DNA from: Dyadobacter sp. 50-39
GTDB taxonomy: Bacteria > Bacteroidota > Bacteroidia > Cytophagales > Spirosomataceae
Direction of reading: 5' to 3'
DNA: 64,000 nucleotides
Assembly (NCBI GenBank): GCA_001898145.1
Contig: MKSR01000019.1
Coordinates: 310,001 to 374,000 of the forward strand
Both the position numbers and the translations under genes were made by a program. This document shows positions 1-9,287 of this stretch, piece after piece. The notes beneath the pieces were generated by a model. It worked only from the letters and a program-made list of their open reading frames with translations, was not told the origin of the DNA and did no database searches. Numbering within the stretch: the first letter of the stretch is position 1; each line of letters opens with the position of its first letter.

Positions 1-276
1 ATCGTCACCCGTAACCGGCTTGTGACCCTGGAAGATGTGCGGGCATTCTGCGCTGCGGAGTTGGGCGACCGACTTCGAAAAGTGCAGGTGAAACCGCATT
101 TCATACCTGGCAAAATGCCCAGCCAGGGATTTGTCCGCTGCCTGCAAATCGGCCTCACGCCCGCGTCGTCTGTCCGCAGCAGCGAAGACTGGCCCCGCGA
201 ATGTGAAATGCTCCAACTGAAAATAGGCCGCCTTTCCAACGGCATGTACCCTATTCAGGTTGTAATGCTGCAATAG
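1..276 (+). CDS. TssF-like T6SS baseplate protein, C-terminal end (partial)
   Basis: The reading frame is open from the first base (frame 1, starting I-V-T-R-N-R) to a stop at 274-276, so the gene begins before the window and only about 91 C-terminal residues are seen. The visible part has a pattern common at the end of Bacteroidota baseplate proteins of the TssF/J type: an RLVTLEDVRAF segment followed by a basic beta strand (RKVQVK). The next gene, 62 nt downstream, looks like TssG, which normally follows TssF. Assignment rests on this pairing and short similarity, so it is tentative; a phage-like baseplate protein is the alternative. Confidence 0.5.
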   Translation: MVTRNRLVTLEDVRAFCAAELGDRLRKVQVKPHFIPGKMPSQGFVRCLQIGLTPASSVRSSEDWPRECEMLQLKIGRLSNGMYPIQVVMLQ

Positions 277-338
277 GCTCTGACATTTCTGCGAGCTTCG
301 AAAACAATTGACCACCCCTGACCAATTCCTGACCACAA

Positions 339-1238
339 ATGGAACCCCGTCCCGACCTGAAAGCGGAATTCATCGCCAGTTCCTGGCTGGAAAACGATAT
401 CCCACTCGCGCAAATCCTCTTTCGCCCGCTGGGTGATTTCAAGCGGCGCAGCCACCGCGACATTGAAACGACGCGGGAAATGGAACTCGGAAATTTCAAA
501 GGCCAGGTAATCGACTCTAACCGCAGCGGCATTTACGACCATTTACCGGAGCAGCTTTTTCATTTACCGTCATCGGCAAATCTGAATACGGTTAAAAAGA
601 AAGTCGACGAGATCCGGCTGCAAAGGGAAAAAGAACAGAAATCCCGCCTGTTTTTCCTTCCCTGGGAGCAGGAGTTCTTTCTGAGCCGCGTTAGCCTGGC
701 GCGTTTGGAACAACGTGCCTGGGAACTTGGTCCCGACTCGGGACTGCTCGAAGAGCTGAAGGCATTCTGGCAGGCACCGCCCGCACTGGACGAAGGCGTA
801 TTTGTGCAACTCCTTCCGTTTCTACCCCTCGTTTCAGAAAACCGGGGAGACCTCGACAAGGCTGCGGAAATCATGTCGGGCGCGTTGCGGCTGCCGGTTG
901 AGATACAGGTTATTTTTGGTTTGAAATACCATTTCGAATCCAATGCGAGCATGGGCGACGTGCTGTTGGGCGCGGACACTTCGCTGGGAGGGGACCTGGA
1001 TACCTATTTACCTCAGATCAATGTGCAGATAGAAGTTCCCGATCCTGCCGGGCTGGACAAATATCTGCACAACGAAAGCTTTGACACGATGGTAACCTGG
1101 CTCCTGGGCTGGTTTATCCCGGTGGAATACGATTACACCGTTTCGCTACGTCTGCCCGCAGAAGCATCCGCATTTACCCTCACCTCCGGTGACGGCTTCT
1201 CCGTCCCGCTGGGCTACGCGACACTGGCAGCCGGCTAG
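339..1238 (+). CDS. TssG-like T6SS baseplate subunit
   Basis: This 299-residue soluble protein has no signal peptide or membrane span. It carries segments I associate with Bacteroidota (T6SS subtype iii) TssG: an R-x-G-I-Y-D-x-L-P-E-x-L-F-H motif near residues 112-125, FLPWEQEFF near 157-165 followed by a helical RVSLARLE stretch, and a QLLPFLPLV segment leading to an L-P-V-E-I strand. TssG is a structural wedge subunit of the baseplate in the cytoplasm and pairs with TssF. It is probably co-transcribed with the partial gene upstream. After it there is a 209-nt gap and the gene content changes, so this looks like the end of the secretion cluster. A search with T6SSiii TssG profiles would settle it. 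Confidence 0.55.
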   Translation: MEPRPDLKAEFIASSWLENDIPLAQILFRPLGDFKRRSHRDIETTREMELGNFKGQVIDSNRSGIYDHLPEQLFHLPSSANLNTVKKKVDEIRLQREKEQKSRLFFLPWEQEFFLSRVSLARLEQRAWELGPDSGLLEELKAFWQAPPALDEGVFVQLLPFLPLVSENRGDLDKAAEIMSGALRLPVEIQVIFGLKYHFESNASMGDVLLGADTSLGGDLDTYLPQINVQIEVPDPAGLDKYLHNESFDTMVTWLLGWFIPVEYDYTVSLRLPAEASAFTLTSGDGFSVPLGYATLAAG

Positions 1239-1447
1239 CATTCTACGCCCCATTTTTCGCCAGCACATTATCCGATTGATTTTCATTTGCTTACAGCACC
1301 AGGCGTTAAAATGACCTTTTCGATCCCGGAAACACGTAAAACACAAGTTATTAACCAAATAGTAATATTGACCACCTGGAAATTTATCTTGCGATTCTGA
1401 TTTTTTCGAATCAAATTTGCGGTTTCATTGAAATCCCGAATCTGAAA

Positions 1448-1840
1448 GTGAAGACTGTACGAGTGATTAACCAGGCCATCAGCTTAATGCTAGCCGTCAT
1501 GCTACTGACGGTGGCAGGCGCGCGGTCGTGGTCGGACCACATCGATCAGAAAGCTTTTCAGGGTGCCAAAACAGAGGCGATTTCCAAGGATCTGACCAAA
1601 AAAGCAGATGCCCGTTCAGGACAATCCGAACAACCGGAAGTAAGTGCGCTCAGTTTGAATGCGGTCATTACGCCCGCGATTTCCTTCGATTTTTATCAAT
1701 ACCTGTATTTTTTACCGCAGCCAGTCTGGCATTTCGTTGCCCAAAAACTCGTTGTCCGGACCGCATTCACCGAACCGGTGTTCCTCGTTTCGCATTTTCA
1801 GCGCGTTTTCGGCAGGTTTATCGTCACCAACGCTCCGTGA
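1448..1840 (+). CDS. Small exported hypothetical protein
   Basis: I do not recognise a family. The 130-residue product starts with a GTG codon and has an N-terminal hydrophobic stretch (about residues 8-26, ending V-A-G-A-R-S) that would serve as a signal peptide. The middle (28-65) is polar, rich in K, D, S and Q. The last half is aromatic and hydrophobic (FYQYLYFLPQPVW). No cysteine pair or known motif is visible. It lies 209 nt after the TssG-like gene and 124 nt before secDF on the same strand. A longer overlapping frame on the same strand (1528-1950) looks less protein-like. It is possibly a lineage-specific envelope protein. Confidence 0.5.
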   Translation: MKTVRVINQAISLMLAVMLLTVAGARSWSDHIDQKAFQGAKTEAISKDLTKKADARSGQSEQPEVSALSLNAVITPAISFDFYQYLYFLPQPVWHFVAQKLVVRTAFTEPVFLVSHFQRVFGRFIVTNAP

Positions 1841-1964
1841 TGTGTGAGCGGGCCGGGCAGGTCCGCCAGTTCGCATTTACCAGAATGCCTGTGCCGCAGA
1901 ATATTTCCGGCCGGGCAGTTTCCAGTTGTATTTCAAGCATTTCAATTTAATTTTTCATTTCAAA

Positions 1965-4955
1965 ATGACCAACAAGAACGGGATAATCGCGTTGACGATC
2001 GTCATCGCCCTTATTAGCGTCTATAACCTGTCCTTCACTTTTGTGTCGCGCAACTTCAAAAGCAAGGCCATAGCCTATGCGACCGATGCGAAAGGCGAGG
2101 TGGATATGACCAAAAAACAGCATTACATCGACTCCCTGTGGCGTGAAGACGTTTACCTGGGCCATACTTTGCAGGAAGTGACGGAACGTGAGCTGAACCT
2201 CGGCCTCGACCTTCAGGGCGGTATGCACGTAGTTTTGGAAGTGGCTCCCGCCGACATCCTGAAAGGAATGGCTGGCGGCAATGCACGCAGCGCGGCTTTC
2301 CAGAATGCGTTGAAAAAAGCAGGTGAAGACAAGTCGGCTAACAACAGCACATTTATCAACCGTTTTGTAAGCGCCTATAAGGAAGCTGCACCGAACACAA
2401 GCCTTGCTTCCGTATTCGCAACGAGCGCTAACCGCGGCAAGATCAACAGCAATTCGTCGGATTCGGATGTGATCAAAATGCTGAAAACGGAAATTGACGG
2501 TTCGATCGACCGTGCATTCCAGATCACCCAGGCCCGTATCGACAAGTTTGGGGTAACCAACCCGAACATTCAGCGCCTGCCGGGCCAGAACCGCGTTTTG
2601 GTGGAGCTTCCGGGTGTGGATAACCCAGAGCGTGTTCGCCGCCTCCTTTCCGGTGCAGCGAAACTGGAATTTGCAGAAGTATATCTTACCCAGGAATTGG
2701 GTGCAGGCCTGGAAGGCCTTGGCCGTTACCTGACCCAGCAAGCTGAAATCGAAAAAGCGGCTAAGAAATCAGGGCCGGCTGCCGCGTCAGCTGACACTGC
2801 CGCTACCGATACGACCAAAAAATCCACTGCTGGCGGTCTGGCTGCCCAGTTGGAGAAAAAATCTGATTCTACTGCTACCGACTCTGCTGCATTGGCCGCT
2901 CAAAGCGCCGCATTGACAAGCCTTTTCGTACCGATGCCGCAAGGCCTGGGTGTATATTTGAAAGACACCGCACGCGCCAGCGAAATCCTGCGCCGCCCCG
3001 AAGTCCGTTCGCTTTTCCCTGCCGACCTCGTGTTTATGTGGGACCGCAAAGGCACCGAAGCCGGTGGTAACCAACTGATCCTGCCTTTGTATTTCATCAA
3101 GAAAAGCAATGGCGAGGCGGCTATGGAAGGTGATGTGATCGTAGATGCTACCCACGACTACGACGACCGTGGACGTCCGGAAGTAACAATGCGTATGAAT
3201 GGCGAAGGTGCCCGTAAATGGCGCTCACTCACTGCCCGCAGCGTAGGCCGCCCGGTAGCGATCATCATCGACAACCTCGTTTACACCGCTCCGACTGTAC
3301 AAGGAGAAATCCCGAACGGTAACTCGTCCATCACCGGTAGCTTCACCGTGGAAGAGACCAAGGATATGGCGAACGTGCTGAAAGCGGGTAAACTGCCGGC
3401 TCCGACGCACATCGTGGAAGAGGCCGTTGTAGGTTCTTCACTGGGTGCCGAGGCTATCAACGACGGTTTGTGGTCATCTGCGGTAGGTCTTCTGATCGTA
3501 CTCGTGTTCATGGTGGCTTACTACAACCAGGCTGGATGGATTGCCGACATCGCCCTTTTGATCAACTTGTTCTTCCTGCTCGGCGTAATGGCGTCTCTCG
3601 GCGCTGTACTGACGCTCTCGGGTATCGCGGGTATCGTGCTTTCGATCGGTATGGCGGTGGATGCGAACGTGCTGATTTACGAAAGTATCAAGACAGAGCT
3701 GGCGGAAGGAAAGCCATTTGCACAGTCGATCCGTGACGGTTTCAAGCATTCATTGACCGCCATCATCGACTCCAACGTTACGACGCTTTTGACAGGGATC
3801 ATCCTGTACACATTCGGAACCGGTCTGGTACTGGGTTTTGCAACTACCCTTGTACTCGGTCTTTTGACTTCCTTGTTCTCGGCAATCTTCATTACCCGTT
3901 TGCTGCTCGAACAGAAGCTTAAAAACGGTAAAACTTTCGCATTTGCTACCAACCTGACCAAAAACTGGTTCAAGGACAACCATTTCGACTTTGTTTCGCA
4001 ACGCCGCCGTTTCTACATCATTTCCGGTATCATCATCGCGATCGGTGTGGGTTCATTCATTTTCAAAGGATTCGGTCTGGGTATTGATTTCAAGGGAGGC
4101 CGCTCTTATGTACTTCGCTTTGAAAACAATGTGGATGCAGATGCGCTTCGTACCAATATGGATGAAGTACTCGGCTCTACAACAGAAGTGAAAACTTTCG
4201 GAGGCCAGGATCAGGTGAAAATCACTACGCCTTACCTCATCGAAGACACTACTCCGGAGGCTGACCAGAAAGCCGAAGCGAAGATCCTGGAAGCGACCAA
4301 GAAAATCGCCAACAACCCTGCTAAGATCGTAAGCTCGAACAAGGTGGGCCCTACCATGGCGAAGGACACGTTGTGGAGCGCGGTTTACGCGGTATTGCTT
4401 GCATTGGCAGCCAACTTCGTGTATATCTTTATCCGTTTCAAACGCGTAGCGTTCTCTTACGGTGCGGTAATGTCACTCGCACACGACGTGGTGATCATCC
4501 TAGCCATTTTCTCATTGTTCAACGGCTGGTTGCCATGGTCACTCGACATCGACCAGGCATTCATCGGTGCGATCCTTACTATGATCGGTTACTCGATGAA
4601 CGACACCGTTGTAATTTATGACCGTATCCGTGATTACCTGGCCGACGAAAAGTCGCGCGGACAAAACCTGTCGACCGTTATCAACAACGCGTTGAACAGT
4701 ACTTTGAGCCGTACCGCCGTCACCGGTATCTCGGTAATCCTCGTGTTGATCGTTCTGATGATCTTCGGCGGAGCTGTAATCCGCGGGTTTACCTTCTGTA
4801 TGCTGCTCGGGGTAATTGTAGGTACCTACTCTTCGCTCTTCGTGGCGGCGCCTATCGTGGTTGACCTCCTGCAACGCTCGAAGAAAAACGAGCCGGTACC
4901 GGCAGTAGCGGCAGAAGCTACGGCGCCAACGGCCGCAAAAAAAGTTAAGGCTTAA
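1965..4955 (+). CDS. secDF: Protein translocase SecDF fusion
   Basis: The product (996 residues from the ATG at 1965) is a SecD-SecF fusion, the usual form in Bacteroidota. These are RND-type inner-membrane proteins that use the proton gradient to help pull substrates through SecYEG. The order is: first membrane span (about 7-27), SecD P1 domain with GLDLQGGMHVV, five clustered SecD spans (about 500-650), then from about residue 670 the SecF half with its own first span, GIDFKGG, periplasmic domain and five more spans. The P1 region holds an unusual Ala/Ser/Thr/Lys-rich linker (about residues 267-320). The open frame extends to a TTG at 1926, but ATG 1965 gives a better N-terminus directly before the first span. 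A strong hairpin terminator follows. Confidence 0.96.
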   Translation: MTNKNGIIALTIVIALISVYNLSFTFVSRNFKSKAIAYATDAKGEVDMTKKQHYIDSLWREDVYLGHTLQEVTERELNLGLDLQGGMHVVLEVAPADILKGMAGGNARSAAFQNALKKAGEDKSANNSTFINRFVSAYKEAAPNTSLASVFATSANRGKINSNSSDSDVIKMLKTEIDGSIDRAFQITQARIDKFGVTNPNIQRLPGQNRVLVELPGVDNPERVRRLLSGAAKLEFAEVYLTQELGAGLEGLGRYLTQQAEIEKAAKKSGPAAASADTAATDTTKKSTAGGLAAQLEKKSDSTATDSAALAAQSAALTSLFVPMPQGLGVYLKDTARASEILRRPEVRSLFPADLVFMWDRKGTEAGGNQLILPLYFIKKSNGEAAMEGDVIVDATHDYDDRGRPEVTMRMNGEGARKWRSLTARSVGRPVAIIIDNLVYTAPTVQGEIPNGNSSITGSFTVEETKDMANVLKAGKLPAPTHIVEEAVVGSSLGAEAINDGLWSSAVGLLIVLVFMVAYYNQAGWIADIALLINLFFLLGVMASLGAVLTLSGIAGIVLSIGMAVDANVLIYESIKTELAEGKPFAQSIRDGFKHSLTAIIDSNVTTLLTGIILYTFGTGLVLGFATTLVLGLLTSLFSAIFITRLLLEQKLKNGKTFAFATNLTKNWFKDNHFDFVSQRRRFYIISGIIIAIGVGSFIFKGFGLGIDFKGGRSYVLRFENNVDADALRTNMDEVLGSTTEVKTFGGQDQVKITTPYLIEDTTPEADQKAEAKILEATKKIANNPAKIVSSNKVGPTMAKDTLWSAVYAVLLALAANFVYIFIRFKRVAFSYGAVMSLAHDVVIILAIFSLFNGWLPWSLDIDQAFIGAILTMIGYSMNDTVVIYDRIRDYLADEKSRGQNLSTVINNALNSTLSRTAVTGISVILVLIVLMIFGGAVIRGFTFCMLLGVIVGTYSSLFVAAPIVVDLLQRSKKNEPVPAVAAEATAPTAAKKVKA

Positions 4956-4966
4956 TTTTAAAGAAT

Positions 4967-5000
4967 AAAAGAGGGTAAGTTATACACTTACCCTCTTTTT
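4967..5000 (+). terminator. Intrinsic terminator after secDF
   Basis: A perfect 14-bp stem (4967-4980 with 4986-4999) closes a 5-nt loop and runs into T residues. The stem ends are A-rich and T-rich, so it could work in both directions, but only secDF reads into it. Confidence 0.9.
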
Positions 5001-5078
5001 ATTTGGTCTCTATACGCAGTTAACAAATTTTCTTTTAGCTTTATCAGACCATCATTTCTACAACAACGAACCTAATAT

Positions 5079-6728
5079 ATGGCAAGTCAACTCTGGATTA
5101 AAAAACCTCTTGAAAAACTATTACAGGAATCTAGCGGGGAAGGAAACCAGCTGAAACGAACACTAGGCCCGGGAAGCCTGGTGGCACTGGGTATCGGTGC
5201 GATAATCGGTGCAGGACTTTTCTCCATTACGGGTGGAGCCGCTGCCAACCAGGCGGGCCCTGCTATCACCATCTCCTTTATCGTAGCGGCGCTGGGATGT
5301 GCATTTGCCGGTCTTTGCTACGCCGAATTCGCTTCCATGATCCCGGTTGCCGGTAGTGCTTATACCTATTCCTATGCCACCATGGGCGAATTTATCGCCT
5401 GGATCATCGGCTGGGACCTTGTGCTGGAATATGCCGTAGGTGCCGCCACGGTGAGTATCAGTTGGAGTAGGTATTTAGTCAAGTTCTGCGAGGGTTTCGA
5501 CGTCCATTTGCCAGCCGCGCTCACAGTAGGCCCGTGGGACGGCGGCGTGATCAACCTCCCTGCCATTTTCATTGTGATCCTGATGAGCTTGCTGCTCATG
5601 AAAGGAACCCAGGAAAGTGCATTGGTGAACGGCGTGATTGTAGGTTTGAAAGTGGCCGTTGTGATCATCTTCATCATCCTGGGCTGGAAATACATCAACG
5701 AATCGAACTACGTACCTTATATTCCTGATAATACGGGCAAATTCGGCGAATACGGTTTCAGCGGGATCATCCGTGCAGCAGCGATTGTATTCTTTGCCTA
5801 CATTGGCTTCGATGCCGTGAGTACTGCGGCACAAGAGGCTAAAAACCCCAAGAAAGACATGCCTATCGGTATTCTGGGTTCACTTGTGGTCTGTACGATC
5901 CTGTACATTCTTTTCGCCCACGTAATGACCGGTGTTACCAACTACACGGCATTCAAAGGCCAGGACGGCATTGCCCCAGTTGCAGTAGCAATCGAATCCA
6001 TGGGTACGCCTGATGCCACCGGAGCCATTCACCCGGATTATCCGTGGCTGAACCGCGCGATCATCGTGGCGATCCTTGCAGGTTACGCTTCCGTGATCCT
6101 GGTAATGCTTTTGGGCCAGAGCCGCGTATTTTTCAGCATGAGTAAAGACGGATTACTGCCGCGCGTATTCTCGGCGGTCCATCCGAAATTCCAGACGCCG
6201 GTGAAGAATAATACCATGTTCCTGGTTTTCGTAAGCCTTTTTGCCGCATTCGTTCCGGCACGTGTGGTGGGCGAAATGACCAGTATCGGCACATTGTTCG
6301 CCTTCATCCTCGTTTGTATCGGCATTATCGTCATGCGCAAGCAAATGCCTGACGCGCCGCGTGCATTCAAAACACCGCTTGTGCCGTTGGTACCAATCCT
6401 TGGTGTGGCTACCTGCTTCTTCATGATGGCATTCCTGCCGCTCGATACCTGGATCCGTCTGTTCGTTTGGATGATCATCGGTTTCGACGTGTATTTGTGG
6501 TACGGTATTAAAAACAGCTTCCTGTCGAACAAACTGCCGGCTTCCATCGTAGCTGGTGGCAAGACAGTGGGACTTGTTGGAATAGTAATGGCTGTGCTAC
6601 TGGGCATCATAGCCTATGCCCATCACGTGCAAACCGACGGTTCCGACACCGGACTTTACTACTTCTCCCTGATTTTCGCAGTTATTCATATCGTGAGCTT
6701 CGGTATCACGCAGGCTAAGAAAGCATAA
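5079..6728 (+). CDS. APC-superfamily amino acid permease (cationic amino acid transporter type)
   Basis: The 549-residue polytopic inner-membrane protein has about 12-14 hydrophobic spans. After a soluble N-terminal arm (1-30) comes the APC signature of span 1, ALGIGAIIGAGLFSITG, and then FAGLCYAEFASMIPVAGSAY, both typical of the CAT/YfnA type. FFAYIGFDAVSTAAQEAKNP near residues 237-256 is the conserved span 6-7 region. These carriers import amino acids by proton symport or exchange; the substrate cannot be read from the sequence. It stands alone, between terminators after secDF and after itself. A purely regulatory role is unlikely. Confidence 0.9.
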   Translation: MASQLWIKKPLEKLLQESSGEGNQLKRTLGPGSLVALGIGAIIGAGLFSITGGAAANQAGPAITISFIVAALGCAFAGLCYAEFASMIPVAGSAYTYSYATMGEFIAWIIGWDLVLEYAVGAATVSISWSRYLVKFCEGFDVHLPAALTVGPWDGGVINLPAIFIVILMSLLLMKGTQESALVNGVIVGLKVAVVIIFIILGWKYINESNYVPYIPDNTGKFGEYGFSGIIRAAAIVFFAYIGFDAVSTAAQEAKNPKKDMPIGILGSLVVCTILYILFAHVMTGVTNYTAFKGQDGIAPVAVAIESMGTPDATGAIHPDYPWLNRAIIVAILAGYASVILVMLLGQSRVFFSMSKDGLLPRVFSAVHPKFQTPVKNNTMFLVFVSLFAAFVPARVVGEMTSIGTLFAFILVCIGIIVMRKQMPDAPRAFKTPLVPLVPILGVATCFFMMAFLPLDTWIRLFVWMIIGFDVYLWYGIKNSFLSNKLPASIVAGGKTVGLVGIVMAVLLGIIAYAHHVQTDGSDTGLYYFSLIFAVIHIVSFGITQAKKA

Positions 6729-6738
6729 GGAAACCTAT

Positions 6739-6783
6739 AAACGAGAAGAGGTCATTCCGTATGGGATGACCTCTTCTCGTTTA
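6739..6783. terminator. Bidirectional terminator between permease and lhgO
   Basis: A 17-bp perfect stem (6739-6755 with 6766-6782) sits between two genes that converge. T-runs follow on both strands, so it can end both transcripts. Confidence 0.9.
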
Positions 6784-6799
6784 TTATATTCAACAAAAC

Positions 6800-7999
6800 C
6801 TAAAACCTAGACAACACTTTTTCCGAAACCGTCTGGCCGATCGAAAGCGACGAGGTGGCCGCCGGTGAAGGTGCATTACAAACGTTAATCGCAGTTTTGT
6901 TTTCAATGATCGAGAAATCGTCCAGCAGGCCGCCGTCATAGTCGCACGCCTGTGCGCGTACGCCGGAGCCGCCCGGGACGAGGTCGTCGCTCTGAATTTC
7001 CGGGATCAGCCCCTGCAAAGCTTTTGTGAATGCAGCTTTGGAGAAAGAGCGGTAGTATTCTCCCAGCCCGGTGCGCCAGTATTTCACGGCAACTTTCTGG
7101 AAACCCGGCCACGAAAGCGATTCCAGCATTTCGGGCACATTGATGTCCAGCTTGTTGTAACCCTCCCGTTTGAATGCAAACACGGCATTAGGGCCCGCTT
7201 CGATGCCCCCCTCGATCATACGCGTGAAATGCACGCCCAGGAATGGGAAGTTGGGGTCGGGAACGGGATAAATGAGGTTTTTGACCAGATAATGCTTTTC
7301 CGGACGGATCTTGTAATACTCTCCACGGAAAGGGATAATGCGGACGTTGATATTTTCCGGCTGCGTGAGCTGTGCTACCTTGTCGGAATACAGCCCGGCG
7401 CAGTTTACGATAAGTTTCGTTTCAAAGGCTTTACCCGTAGCGGTTACCACCTCCGAATGCGTGTTCCGGTTTCTGATGTCCGTCACTTTCTCTCCGAAAC
7501 GCACTTCGCCGTCGAGCTTGCGGAAATTCTCAGCATATTTTTCACAAACCGATTTATAGTCGATAATGCCGGTATAGGGCACCCAAATGCCCTCCAAGCC
7601 TTTCACATGCGGTTCGATCTCCCGCATTTCGCCTTCGGAAATCATCCGGTTCCGGGTCAGGCCGTTCTGATTTCCCCGGTCGAACAGATTTCGCAGCAAC
7701 GGGCGCTGCGCCTCGGTGGTCGCTACCACTATTTTTCCGCACAGATCATATGCAACACCTTCCCTCTCGCAGAAATCAATGAGCATTTGGTACCCGCGGA
7801 TACAATTGGTGGCTTTCAAACTACCGGGTTTGTAGTACAGCCCCGAGTGAATCACGCCGCTATTATGGCCGGTCTGGTGCCTGGCTACTTCGCCTTCCTT
7901 TTCGAGCAGGAGCACTTTCAATGCGGGCTGCTGCTCCTTGATGCGGAGAGCGGTGGCGAGGCCTACGATGCCGCCGCCTATGATGGTAATGTCGTACAT
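6800..7999 (-). CDS. lhgO: L-2-hydroxyglutarate oxidase, FAD-dependent
   Basis: The product (399 residues) belongs to the DAO/GlpO-like flavoprotein family that oxidises L-2-hydroxyglutarate to 2-oxoglutarate, a metabolite repair step linked to the electron chain. The FAD-binding Rossmann motif is ITIIGGGIVGLATALRI at residues 4-20, followed by the family segments HQTGHNSGVIHSGLYY and, near the C-terminus, PGGSGVRAQA. The open frame continues upstream to 8146, inside anmK, but the flavin fold starts exactly at the ATG at 7999, which is therefore taken as the start. It follows anmK by 22 nt on the same strand and may be translated from the same message. Confidence 0.93.
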   Translation of the reverse strand: MYDITIIGGGIVGLATALRIKEQQPALKVLLLEKEGEVARHQTGHNSGVIHSGLYYKPGSLKATNCIRGYQMLIDFCEREGVAYDLCGKIVVATTEAQRPLLRNLFDRGNQNGLTRNRMISEGEMREIEPHVKGLEGIWVPYTGIIDYKSVCEKYAENFRKLDGEVRFGEKVTDIRNRNTHSEVVTATGKAFETKLIVNCAGLYSDKVAQLTQPENINVRIIPFRGEYYKIRPEKHYLVKNLIYPVPDPNFPFLGVHFTRMIEGGIEAGPNAVFAFKREGYNKLDINVPEMLESLSWPGFQKVAVKYWRTGLGEYYRSFSKAAFTKALQGLIPEIQSDDLVPGGSGVRAQACDYDGGLLDDFSIIENKTAINVCNAPSPAATSSLSIGQTVSEKVLSRF

Positions 8000-8021
8000 A
8001 TTTTGAATTACTGATTCTAAC

Positions 8022-9215
8022 TTAACCGGGGAAAGATATTTTCCCCATCGAAACGCCCGGCACGCCTTTCTTTTCTCCGAAATACACCGCTTCGCCCGCC
8101 ACGGCCTCGTTTGCCAACACGGCAAACAACACCGCTTCCTTGGCATCGCCGGCTACGCCCAGTTCATCAATAAGACGAATATTTTTGCCCAGTAACCTGC
8201 CTATCGCACCCATAAGAATGGGATTATGGGCGCCTCCGCCACTGGCGTACACTTCGAATGCATTACTGCCCGGCATGGTACTGCGAATGGCTTCCGCTAT
8301 GGTTTCGGCGCTGAACCGGGTTAAAGTGGCTATCAGGTCTTGCGGCCGAATGTCATTCCGGGCGGCAACCTGCATCGCATTCATCACATAATCGGGGCTG
8401 AATACTTCCGGGCCGGTCGTTTTGGGAAATGGCTGACCAAAAAACGGCGCGTCTTTGAGCGCGTTCAGCAATGTTTCATCGATGGTACCCGTCGAGGCAA
8501 TGCCGCCATTTTGATCAAAAGGCTGTCCGAAATGCAGGCGTGTAAATGCGTCGAGCAGGGTATTTCCCGGGCCTGTGTCGGTCGTAAAAACCAGCGATGC
8601 TTCGAGGTTGCCCGGCAGGAATGTGAAATTGGCGATCCCGCCCATGTTCAGCAATATCCGGTTCTCGCCCTTTTGGGAAAACAAAAAGTAGTCACCGTAA
8701 ACAGCCAATGGCGCGCCTTCCCCCCCTGCCGCAATGTGCTTTTGCCTGAAATCGCTCAGGGTGATGATGCCGGTTTTAACGGCAATATGGTCCCCGTCGC
8801 CGATTTGTAGGGTCGCATTGGGAAATCCCGAAATACCGTGCTGCTTTTGCGGGGCGTGAAAAACGGTTTGCCCATGGCTCGCGATGAGGTCGACCTCCGA
8901 AGCACTGATCCCCCATTCTGAAAGGCATCCGAGGATCATCCGGGCATGTTGCAGGCCAATGTCTGGATTGAGCAGTACCAGTTGCTGAAAATCGATCTGC
9001 CGCTTGGCAAAAATCTCCCGCACCGCATTCCTGAAACCCTCCTCGTAGGGCACCGTTTTGAAATGCTCCACTTGCAGCCGCGTCTCCGGCCCGCTGCCTT
9101 CCGCCCGGCAAAGCGCCACATCCAGCCCGTCGAGCGAGGTACCCGACATCAGGCCGACAATGCGCCGCGAAGGCTTTCTGCTCAGCGTGTAAAGCTTTTC
9201 AACGTGTTCTTTCAC
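8022..9215 (-). CDS. anmK: Anhydro-N-acetylmuramic acid kinase
   Basis: The 397-residue cytoplasmic enzyme phosphorylates and opens 1,6-anhydro-MurNAc to MurNAc-6-phosphate during recycling of peptidoglycan fragments. The ATP-binding start GLMSGTSLDGLDVAL (about residues 22-36), ASHGQTVFH (about 113-121), NMGGIANFT (about 190-198) and TDTGPGN (about 212-218) are family hallmarks. It is the first gene of a probable anmK-lhgO unit. A terminator at 9228-9263 separates it from ricT upstream. Two peptidoglycan amidases lie elsewhere in the window, but no other recycling gene is adjacent. Confidence 0.95.
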   Translation of the reverse strand: MKEHVEKLYTLSRKPSRRIVGLMSGTSLDGLDVALCRAEGSGPETRLQVEHFKTVPYEEGFRNAVREIFAKRQIDFQQLVLLNPDIGLQHARMILGCLSEWGISASEVDLIASHGQTVFHAPQKQHGISGFPNATLQIGDGDHIAVKTGIITLSDFRQKHIAAGGEGAPLAVYGDYFLFSQKGENRILLNMGGIANFTFLPGNLEASLVFTTDTGPGNTLLDAFTRLHFGQPFDQNGGIASTGTIDETLLNALKDAPFFGQPFPKTTGPEVFSPDYVMNAMQVAARNDIRPQDLIATLTRFSAETIAEAIRSTMPGSNAFEVYASGGGAHNPILMGAIGRLLGKNIRLIDELGVAGDAKEAVLFAVLANEAVAGEAVYFGEKKGVPGVSMGKISFPG

Positions 9216-9227
9216 AGGTAGTATAGG

Positions 9228-9263
9228 TAAAAAACGGGCCAGCCTTTGAATGAGCTGGCCCGT
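9228..9263 (-). terminator. Terminator after ricT
   Basis: A 10-bp GC-rich perfect stem (9234-9243 with 9254-9263) is followed, reading on the minus strand, by six T residues. It ends the recQ-purD-ricT transcript before anmK. Confidence 0.85.
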
Positions 9264-9287
9264 CCGGATTCGTGGAAAACTTCGCTA

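Noticed and set aside
1947-2741. 264-codon open frame on the minus strand inside secDF
   Set aside because: It is the shadow of secDF: low-complexity composition without a domain, while the plus-strand frame is a clear SecDF.
7229-8014. 261-codon plus-strand frame inside lhgO
   Set aside because: Antisense shadow of lhgO; no family similarity seen.
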